Origin: Nymphaea colorata
Lineage: Eukaryota > Streptophyta > Magnoliopsida > Nymphaeales > Nymphaeaceae
Reading direction: 5' to 3'
Assembly: GCF_008831285.2 (NCBI RefSeq)
Contig: NC_045147.1
Coordinates: forward strand, 16,284,854-16,348,853
DNA length: 64,000 bases
The translations under genes and the position numbers were made by a program. Positions 55,741 through 64,000 of the stretch are shown here, one piece after another; the first letter of the stretch is position 1, and each line of letters starts with the position of its first letter. The notes under the pieces were generated by a model. It ran no database searches and was not told where the DNA came from. It worked only from the letters and a program-made list of their open reading frames with translations.

Positions 55741-55865
55741 GCGCCGTTTGGTAATAAAAACATGATGTAAGTGTTTCATGAATCTACCTCAAAATTGAAT
55801 TTACTCCACTTTTGAAATAGATTCATGAAATACTTACATCTTGTTCCTAATGTCAAATAGCCTCC
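55741..55865. mobile_element. 125-bp Tourist-like hairpin MITE
   Basis: Almost the whole element is an inverted repeat of two arms of about 50-55 bp. The strongest shared stretch is gatgtaagtgtttcatgaat against gatgtaagtatttcatgaat. The ends read GCGCCGTTTGG and GGAGGCTATTTG (minus), like PIF/Harbinger (Tourist) ends, and it is flanked by the trinucleotide TAA on both sides (55738-55740, 55866-55868). Confidence 0.7.
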
Positions 55866-55868
55866 TAA

Positions 55869-56361
55869 AAACGTGTTTGATTTATGTGGGTCATACAAAA
55901 GAAAGTAAGTTAAACACAAGGTGAACAAACCTAAAATTTCATTTACACCCCTAAAACATTTTAGAATTGAAATTAACGAGGAGAGAAGACCAATTTCTAG
56001 CTTCATGACTTAATTCTATGGTGAAAGTACATGTTGGTGGGTCTTCAATGAGGTTGGTGCAATGGTTGGAGTGGGGTCGGTAGGTGGCCAATTCTTGTTT
56101 TGAATTTCTGAGACGTTAATTCTCCTTGTTGTAAAGGAGACCACCTGACAAGCAAGTTGAAGCGTTGCAGAGACAGCACATCTGAGACATCAAAAGTGGG
56201 TGTTGTACCTTAAAAAAACATGAGGTTGGGTAGAGGTTTCGACTGTCATTTAAGTGATAAGATGAAATACTTTTCCTGCTCACCAAAAAATATAATGGTG
56301 ATAAGAAAACAATTAACTCATGAGTTATAGAAAATAAATATTCTCCAATGCCTGCAGCGTT

Positions 56362-56433
<72 letters not shown>

Positions 56434-57715
56434 AGAATCTTATTCCAAGACATGTGACTCTAAGGAAGATGGATTGAAAGGGGTAAAACTTAATTTCAGG
56501 AGAAAAATTTTGATATCTCGACAAAGTCCTATTCTATCATTTAAGTATAAATTATCATTTATATTTCACAGTTTTAGTACATACCATGAAAAGGGAAAAG
56601 AAGATCAGTCCAGTGGGGGATGGAATTGCGTTTGTTTCTCTTGCCAGGAAGAATCTGTTTGCTTCTTTTCTTTCTCTTCAAGAAGAATAAATGATTCCGT
56701 GGCGGAATAGCGAGTCACTTTTTTCTTTTTCTTTTTTGTCCTTCATTTCTTTTTTCTCCGCCGATATTTGTAGTGACCGTCGCCTTTTGAGTGACGGGCA
56801 CAATGCTGTCGGCCCTTTCCCTGGATCTTCCGCCTCACATTGACGTCACTGATAGTGTGTGTGCATCAGAGAGAGGGGAGAGTTTATTTAACCCTCAAAA
56901 ACATTGTGACTTGTGGAGGCGGAGGTGTGGGCATAGTGTGGGCAGGTGCCTACTTAAGCTCATAAAAAGCATTTGTTTTTATTTTGAATTTTTATGACAA
57001 TTTAAAAAAATTATATAACTAGTGTCCCTTGCAATACGTGTTGTCGGGTTGTGATTATTGGCTATTAAAGAGTTTTTTTTTTTAAATGACAAATATACGT
57101 ACAAGAAGTTAAAAGTTTTGTAGTTTCTTTAATATTAAACGAGACAACTTGAAAACAATATTGTCCTGAAATTTTGGTAATTTATATTTTATAAAAAAAT
57201 GAACCAATCGTGCTTGAGCTTTGCCAAGCTCATAAGCGGCTGCTCGAACCCTGCTCTTTCGCTGCTCATATAAATCGGGTCATACTTTGGCTTGTCTAAA
57301 TAATACGAGTCTAGGTCGAGTCGAGCTTGAACGAGTCGAGCCACGGCCTATCACTAAATGTGCTTAGAATCAATGAAACTGTAACAAATAAGTAACCTGA
57401 TGTCATGGACTTCAAACTTTCAACATATTCGCCTGATGATCAAATCTTCTGCATGCACTCAACAAGTTCACCATGCACTATGATTAAGTTTCCCACTTTT
57501 ATCGGTTGCCACTTTTAGCTAGGATCAGCGTCAACTAGAGAAGAGAACTCATTTATGATGTACTCTCCTTCCCCTTTACTCCAAGGTACGGTGATTTTTT
57601 ATGTATTAAATCAGTTTCAGATCACTTGGAAATCTGAATCTAATTTATCCTTTGTATTGAGATCGATCGACATTTTAGCTTATGCAGAGATTTTAGTGCC
57701 CGACACCCTTCTAGT
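55869..57715. other. Intergenic DNA, decayed repeats
   Basis: No gene was recognised. It contains a SINE-like box A (tggtgcaatgg, about 56051), a (TA)n tract at 56363-56431, a diverged copy of the gagtcgagctcg hAT-like family at about 57200-57345, and a possible fragment of the GGCGGAG family at about 56915-56970. Confidence 0.4.
56363..56431. repeat. (TA)n microsatellite
   Basis: About 34 TA repeats; Tyr/Ile frames across it are artefacts. Confidence 0.9.
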
Positions 57716-58187
57716 TAGGGGTGAACACGAGCTCGAGTTCAGTCAGCTCGAGCTTGGCTTGATTAACGAAACCTCGAACTCGAGAATAGCTCGACAGAAA
57801 CAGCTCGAGCTCGACTCGACAGTTACGTGTTGACATCGAGTTCGAAAAGGATCAATAAACTCGTTTGAATTGAATTGATATTCATCGTTACGTGTTGAGC
57901 TCGAGTTAAGGCTCGACAATCTCATTTGAATAGAATTGATATTCATTGTTACGTGTTGAGCTCGAGCTCGACAAACTCGAAAACTCATTTAAATATATCA
58001 ACTTTATTAAGGCTCAACAAACTCGATTAAGGCTCGAGCTCGACTCGGCAGTGACGTGTTGAGCTCAAACTCAAATCAATTATTCGAACTAGTCGACTCA
58101 TGAACTCGAACTCGACTCGTTAAGCAAATGACTCGGCTTGAACTTGTTCATGAGCTGAGCTTTAACGGGTTTCGTTGTTCACCCCTA
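57716..58187. mobile_element. 472-bp non-autonomous hAT-type element, TAGGGGTGAACA family, copy 2
   Basis: The left end TAGGGGTGAACA and right end GTTCACCCCTA are inverted repeats. They are flanked by the perfect 8-bp duplication CTTCTAGT (57708-57715 and 58188-58195). The interior consists of gagctcgagctcgac and tacgtgttgagctcgag words repeated at roughly 50-100 bp spacing. There is no transposase. The intact duplication suggests this copy is younger than copy 1. Confidence 0.88.
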
Positions 58188-58277
58188 CTTCTAGTTAAAC
58201 CCTCATGGAGGAAGGAAAACTAGAGGGCCGCTCGTGTTTTGAGTCAAATATCTTGTTCATGGGTTTCACCCATCGTA

Positions 58278-58438
58278 GGCCATCGATAGCGGAGCTATAT
58301 GTGAGCTGGTGTGGGCCATGTCAACACTGACCTATCACCAACAATTAGAAGATGATGAAGCTAGACCTGGGTCCAGCCATACAAGTCACCCACCAAATCC
58401 AGTGACTCAAGTGCTCATTCTTTAGTAAAACTGCCACT
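58278..58438. mobile_element. Probable decayed GGCGGAGCC-family hAT copy
   Basis: The left end TAGCGGAGCTA is followed by gagctggtgtgggcc, as in the 181-bp copies. The right end ctgccacta has reverse complement TAGTGGCAG. The length is about 161 bp. No target duplication is visible. Confidence 0.4.
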
Positions 58439-58919
58439 ATAAGCCATCATGTCATTGTCTTGGGTACATTTTTAATGTTTATAAGCAAGTCTTTTTCACC
58501 TTTTTCATTCTTGTCTTGTAAAGAAGTGTTATGAAAAACAAAGAAGATTAGGAATACTTTAATAATTTCAAGCACCAACTCTTTCTTTGTGTTTGGACCG
58601 AACACATACCCTGCTTGATCTGATATATTTTTCATGTATGAGGCGCTAAGCGCGGTTCGATGTATGTAGAGCACATCATTGAATGCCTACCAGTGAAGGT
58701 TGTAACTTTATTTGAAAAGAAAAGTAGAACTCACCACTCCCATTAGGTTCATTGTGTTGGGCCACAATGGATGATGGTTGATAGGTGTGTGTGTGTGTCT
58801 GTTGTCTGCATTAAAGACAAGAAACAAGATGGAGAGTGGGGGCTGGCTGTCCATTGTAGTACAATAATCTGGCTACCCTTTCCTACATGAACAACGGCAA
58901 CTCCGACACTTTTATTATC

Positions 58920-59116
58920 GCGTGGTGGAGCTAGAAATTTTTCATGAGGCTGGCCAAATTAAAGTTTTTAAATTTTGATTATGGTCGAAATATCATTTTT
59001 CAAAATTTTTATACAAAACAAATGAAAATTTCCAAAATTTATAGGTAAATTTTTTTTTAAAAAAAAATTGAGGTTCTGCTAGGGCCCATGCGAACCCTAC
59101 CTTGGCTTCGCCCCTA
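58920..59116 (+). mobile_element. 197-bp hAT-like copy, GGGGCGGAG family, longer subtype
   Basis: The left end gcgtggtggagctag is a decayed form of TAGGGGCGGAGCCAG. The right end cttggcttcgcccct(a) is the complement TAGGGGCGAAGCCAAG. The interior order is catgaggctggccaaatt, aaagtttttaaattttgatt, gaaatatcattttt, shared with 49722-49866 reversed. No target duplication is seen. Confidence 0.55.
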
Positions 59117-59272
59117 CGCACGACGACACTTCCAACCACATGCAGATGAGATCACTTGCACTGCTTCATACAAACAAAAGGCATCTAGCTTCTCCAACCT
59201 GTAGTCCTCAAGTTATATATTAAAATCAGCTAGCTATCTCTGTAGCTAAATGATTTTTTCTTCTTTAATTTC

Positions 59273-59385
59273 ATTTTGTGTCGTTAAAAACCATCGCAAA
59301 AGATACACCTAATTGTTCAAAACTGTAGTCGAGTAAGTGGCTATCTCTAATGCACCTTTTGCAAAGATTTTTAGCGACACAAAAT
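59273..59385. repeat. Inverted repeat with 30-bp arms
   Basis: Left arm 59273-59302 (attttgtgtcgttaaaaacc...) and right arm 59356-59385 pair with about five mismatches around a 53-nt loop. A related motif (tttttagc) recurs near 59650. It is probably an internal part of a small DNA transposon. Confidence 0.55.
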
Positions 59386-59663
59386 AAAAATTTATCCAGC
59401 CACAAAAGGTAGTTGGCTGAATTAATGATAGGGTCTAACAGGTGCCATGTTTTCCCCTCACATTTAAAAAAAATGAAATTTTATTCTCTAAAGTTTTTAA
59501 CAGTTCTATCTTGAGACCCGTCACTATAGAGGAGTTCTGCCATGTCAAATGTAGCCAAACCATAAGAAATTAAAAATCTTTCACTAAAAAACTAATGTTA
59601 CATGACCATAAACAATATTAACAATGGTTTATCCTGTTTTTAGCAATAGATCTTTAATTTTTA

Positions 59664-59667
<4 letters not shown>

Positions 59668-59724
<57 letters not shown>
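59668..59724. repeat. (TA)n microsatellite
   Basis: About 28 TA repeats. Confidence 0.9.
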
Positions 59725-59726
<2 letters not shown>

Positions 59727-61356
59727 TGAAACTAAGGCTGAAGCCCCTTGTTTGAATACAAAAGTTTCATACGCGTGCTATCAGCGCATGCATGCTATTA
59801 TCACACTTGTTTAGTATCATGTTGTTGTTTATCTATGTCTTTTCTTTTCGTCCTTCATCGTAATCAATTGTTTTCTAGTTTAGATGATGGATCATATCTT
59901 ATATATATATGTTAGAGATTGATTGTTTTTTTATAAGGGATGAAGCTTATCTAAGCACAAAGTAATTGTTGTTTTGAATGCTGATGAATATCTAATATTA
60001 TCTCCTAGTAGCTACGCAGGAAAGACTCCTGTTGCACATTATTCATTCATTTTCTTCATCAAGTTTCAAATGGGCTGTAATGCTTTCATTACTTTCTCTT
60101 TTTAAAGTTAAGATCATTCTAGCAGTACCCGATGCGTTAGGCGGTTTTCAAGAGTGTTACCTTTTTTTATTTGTCTTTTGAGTTCATGCAGTCACCAAAA
60201 TGTTGCAACATAAGATTGAGTGAAATATGATAATTAACCAAAAGTTCTATGAGAACTGATCAATCATGATTCCTTCGATCAATTAAACTGAAAACCTTCT
60301 TCGTTGCATGTTTTTAAATTTTATTTTATAAGGTTCTTTGGATACTGTACTTGTTAATCTAAGCAGATTGATAAAATGACTCGTCATATATTTCCTCACT
60401 CTAAATAAGTACTTTTCTGTTCACTCGAATATTTGAAAATTTTCTTAATTAACATGCATTAACTTTCTTAAAATTGAAAAAAAAACTATTTAATAAAAAA
60501 AATTAAAACTTAAAATTAAAAAAAAACTACTTTATTAAAAAGAAAGAAATTAAGGGCCGGGCAGAATTTGTCCGCTCTGGCCTGGGATTGTCCTCCCAGG
60601 AGGCATGACGTTCTGAAGGCGTCATCAGCCTTTCTTCATTTGTCCTCTTTCCCATGTGGCATCCCCTGTTTGCCAAACATGCGCCAGTGGAAGCATCAGG
60701 CGGAATTTTCACCCGGGGAGAAAAATCTTCCCCCACGAATTGACAACATGTACGGGAGCCTCTGCCGACCTCACGTTTCATTCATGCCGCTGAGTCAAGC
60801 GGGGAGCCGTCGGGAAACAATTCAAACACGAAGAAGTTTTCTCGCGTCTGAGGGGACAAGGTGTCAGGGTCAAGTGGGGGGGAGGAGGTGTGATGCGGAC
60901 TCCAATTTGGATGGCGAGGATTCTGAGCGGGGGAGGGACGAGCGACTGAAGAGCCAGGATCGCTGTTGACTGCGCTCTGTATCAGCACCTCCCCCTCCGT
61001 CCATTTTCCCCGCCGTGTGGAAGAAAAAGAAGAGGGAGGGCAGAGACATTCGAAGGGAGAGAAAGGTGGGGCGAGCGAGAGCCGTCCTCCTTCGGAAGTG
61101 GGAAGTGAGATTTTGCGGCTTCCTTCTCCGCTCACTCTTCTTCTTCTCCTTTCGGTGCTTCTTCTTCTCGCTCCATTCTGTGGAGTTCGCGGCCTCTTGT
61201 GCGACGAATCAGTATATTCCGGCGGGTAGAGGGAGAGGGAGGGAGAGTCTCCGTTTTATCCTTCGTCGTACTTCCGGCCGTTAGTCGTTGTCCGATTGGA
61301 CGACTGAATCCATCTCGATACGGAATTCTTTTTTCCTTTCATGAGCTCGTTTGCCG
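59725..61356. other. Intergenic DNA and promoter/leader of the TGA gene
   Basis: AT-rich DNA runs to about 60550 and then becomes GC-richer and CT/GA-rich, the expected promoter and 5'UTR of the TGA gene. Overlapping open frames on both strands at 60527-61135 are without known domains. TTTGCCG then GTGAGA at 61357 is a good donor for a leader intron, with likely acceptor ttttttcgcag ending at 61777. Confidence 0.4.
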
Positions 61357-61572
61357 GTGAGATACAGTTTTCTCTTTGTTTTCAATTTAAATTATTTTCC
61401 AGTTCTTCCTTCTCTCTCTCTCTCTCTCTCTGCTCTGTCTCAGTCAGTCTCTCTCTCTCTTCTTCTAACGCTAGTTCGGGAACGAAGAGAATATTGTGTT
61501 CTGGAGGAGCTGTACATGGTTCCTCAGCTAAAAGCTAATTTTTTGACAGTTGCAGTATTTTTTAATGGAAAT

Positions 61573-61573
<1 letters not shown>

Positions 61574-61611
<38 letters not shown>
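61574..61611. repeat. (GA)n microsatellite in the TGA leader
   Basis: About 19 GA repeats, within the probable leader intron. Confidence 0.85.
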
Positions 61612-61612
<1 letters not shown>

Positions 61613-61867
61613 CTGTTCCAGATGCGGTTCTCTTAGAAAAACCTATTGACGGAAGCTTTGCTCCAGCTTATCGGCCGGACGCGTAGATGTTAAGCAAGAC
61701 TGCAAGAGGATAATAACTGAATTTTGTCCTTTTTTTAAATTCTGGATTTATTGTGAAAGTTTCAGATTTTTTCGCAGACGAGCCGACGAGGGCATACGTA
61801 TTTGAAGTTTTTTGCTTCTAGCTGAAGTGATACGTCTGTTCTTGATGCAAAAGTTTTGTGTTGCTTT

Positions 61868-63951
61868 ATGAACTCTTCAGTAGCAGAATTTTCATCCTCA
61901 GAGAGGATGGTCTTGTATGAAGCAAGCCATCACCAGTGGAGGGAACCGTTTAAACATGATAACGGCTTTAACACGGGCGTGTCTCTGATTCTGCAGCCAG
62001 ACTCTGGAGCAGACACAATGAGGGTGTGTTGCACCGATCCTTGATTTCCCTTGATTATTCTTATAACTGGTCTTTCTGTTCATTGTTGCGGCCAAAAAGT
62101 CTTATTTATGAACAAATTCTAGTCAGAAGATGGGCTCAACGGTATGCTGGCGACTTCCAAAAGCTCCGATCAGGAGGCAAATAAGCCTAGCGAGAAGGTG
62201 AGCTTGTGAATGTTGAAGATTTGTTCTTTTTAACACAATTATTTGTATGTCTCCTTTTTTTTTTTTTTCAGAACATGCACCCCCAAAACCTCTTTCCAAA
62301 CCACACCACACCACACCACCCGCTACCTTCCCACCCCAACCAAAAAAAAAAAACTTTATTCTTTCTCACTACTTTCGTCTTCCTACGTTCCGAACGTGTC
62401 ATGTTCTCTGAAAAGAGGCATGCGTCTTCCACGACCATCAGTGAAACTGGTTATACAATTTAGTTCTGCTTCTTGAGGGGCAGATTTTTTGAGGCAACTG
62501 GGCGCATTTATTGTTCTGCATGAAACATCCTGCTAAGGTCCTCTATTTTTTACCCTTAAAAGCTAGACACTCTATTGTACTTCACAGTTTCTTGTCTTCT
62601 CCATGTACTGATGTGAAGTTTTTTCCATGTTTTCCTTGCTGTTGCGTGAATAGTGCATACTTTTATGTATTATATGTTTGATGCCATTGAGATGGTATTG
62701 GAGTGCCTCGTGGTAATTATGGGACCTATCCTTCTTGTGTCTGATTTGATCATGTTAATTACCTGTTTGCTTTTGCTATTTATGGAAAGATCAACTGTGA
62801 CGAGTGTATGGTTCTAATTACTTGTAGTTCATCTTTTAAGGTGCTTTTTTTTTATATATCCTGGAAGATTTGTAGGGTCCTTTCAAACTCATGACAGTTT
62901 AACATTTTTGACACTTGTCTACTCCTTTTCTCTCGCTACTTTAATTTGGAAAGGAACTTATATGAGCCGATTTTATTTGCAGGCTTTTCATTTTATTCTA
63001 GAAAGCATTCTCATCTCCTTAAACTAAACAAAGAATGAACTCTTTGAATCATGATCTATGAGACTTTCCTGTTTCATTTTGTTAACTACTGAATGGTTTT
63101 CGCCTACAGATGAACATAGAAGCTTTATTCTCTAAATCTCAGTCTCTCAATCATATTCATACCTTGTTGGTGCCTTCTAATGTAAAATTTCATAATATTT
63201 ACTCATTTCGTAGGCAATTAAAAAGCTAACCTTACCAAATCACGTGCTTCTTATATTGTGTGAATGCACGCGCATGTGTGTATATTATAATTGTCATTCC
63301 TTTGGAAGGAATGCCCTTAGCTGCTGAAATTTTGAACTGCCAAATTTTCCGTCTTTTATTCTTCAAAGTTTGCTTTTAGATTTATCCGTTGTATTCATTA
63401 ATTAGCTTTGCCTGCAATTGGCTTTAGGCTTTAGCTATCCTGTTCGTGTGTGAAATTAGCTAGATTAACATATTAAAGTTGTGAGTGTGATTGTTGGTAA
63501 AGTTTATATGTTTTTTTTTTCCACCTATAACTTTTCTTGCCTTCTGTTTCATGTGCATGTCTGTAGGCCCTGAGGCGATTAGCGCAAAATAGAGAAGCTG
63601 CTCGGAAGAGCCGTTTACGGAAAAAAGTAAATGAAACATGGGTGACTTTCTGAAAGTTACTGCAACAAGATAATATCATATATTGAATGTTTTATTTCTA
63701 ACTGATATTTTGCTATAGGCCTATGTTCAGCAACTAGAGTCAAGCCGTCTGAAGTTGACACAATTGGAGCAAGAACTTGAGCGAGCCAAACAGCAGGTAT
63801 ATGAAGCTTCATATCATCTTTTATAGACTTTGTCTCCTTTTATTTGTGTGATCTGTTGACATGTTGATGTTGTTTTACCTAATATAGGGTGTATATGTTG
63901 GTGGAAATACTGGAGATTCCATCCATGGAATTCCTGGAGCAAATAATGCAG
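61868..63951 (+). CDS. TGA: TGA-type (group D) bZIP transcription factor, clade I-like, 5' part only
   Basis: TGA factors bind TGACG (as-1) elements and work with NPR1 in salicylate-dependent defence; they act in the nucleus. Exons seen: 61868-62023, 62123-62197, 63567-63626, 63719-63796, 63888-63951. All are GT-AG with consistent phases, and the gene runs off the right edge in phase 1. The start MNSSVAEFSSSER then VLYEASHHQWREPFKHD resembles the N-terminus of TGA1/TGA4-type factors; an in-frame ATG four codons earlier (61856) is possible. Exon 2 gives an acidic linker ending EANKPSEK. Exons 3-4 carry the bZIP: ALRRLAQNREAARKSRLRKK then AYVQQLESSRLKLTQLEQEL, with the N-x7-R signature. Exon 5 starts GVYVGGNTGDS. 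The DOG1-type C-terminal domain must lie beyond 64000. Clade I is favoured by the N-terminus and the ERAKQQGVYVGG junction; the exact orthologue is not assignable. Confidence 0.93.
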
Positions 63952-64000
63952 GTTTGCCATTTTTTACCATATATGAAAAATACTATTGTAAAGATCTACA

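Overview
The window is nuclear DNA of a flowering plant. It is AT-rich and gene-sparse, with GT-AG introns from under 100 bp to about 4.3 kb, long (TA)n, (CT)n and (CA)n microsatellites, many short non-autonomous DNA transposons, and protein families of land plants (XRI1, TGA and group A bZIP factors, UBA2-type RNA-binding proteins). The sequence alone does not identify the species. No prokaryotic, viral or organellar block was recognised.

Seven protein-coding genes can be modelled, six of them complete. (1) 1213-8610, plus: UDP-glucose 4-epimerase, nine exons, 349 aa. (2) 9697-10936, minus: XRI1-like DNA-damage/meiosis protein, four exons, 299 aa, tail to tail with the epimerase. (3) 24350-29767, plus: group A bZIP factor of the AREB3/EEL/DPBF type, three exons, 334 aa. 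(4) 30479-31531, minus: YbhB/RKIP-type PEBP protein, four exons, 174 aa, convergent with the bZIP gene. (5) 34701-37649, plus: 194-aa protein with a very acidic tail and a terminal nuclear localisation signal, behind a probable leader intron. (6) 45378-46538, minus: two-RRM UBA2A/B-like protein in one coding exon, whose stop codon directly abuts a consensus splice donor. (7) 61868 to past the right edge, plus: clade I TGA bZIP factor, first five coding exons. Every exon junction listed keeps the frame.

The regions between genes are 10.9-24.3 kb (no gene recognised; SINE-like fragments, simple repeats), 31.5-34.0 kb (repeat fragments), 37.7-45.4 kb (AT-rich, possibly partly 3'UTR introns of the UBA2 gene, with an orphan GC-rich island at 40.66-41.05 kb) and 46.5-61.0 kb (a nest of small transposons). 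In the nest I delimited hAT-type elements by terminal inverted repeats, four of them with intact or nearly intact 8-bp target duplications. There is also a 125-bp Tourist-like hairpin element and a long-TIR element whose one end is triplicated. A 193-bp tandem duplication starts inside one hAT-type copy and carries its 14-bp-arm palindrome along.

The genes have unrelated housekeeping and regulatory roles and form no cluster: sugar-nucleotide interconversion, DNA repair, ABA/seed-type and SA/defence-type transcription, and RNA binding. The points most worth checking are the repeat families, the UBA2 stop/donor junction, the frame-breaking candidate exon in the bZIP intron, the triplicated leader-intron repeat of the acidic-protein gene, and the GC-rich island.
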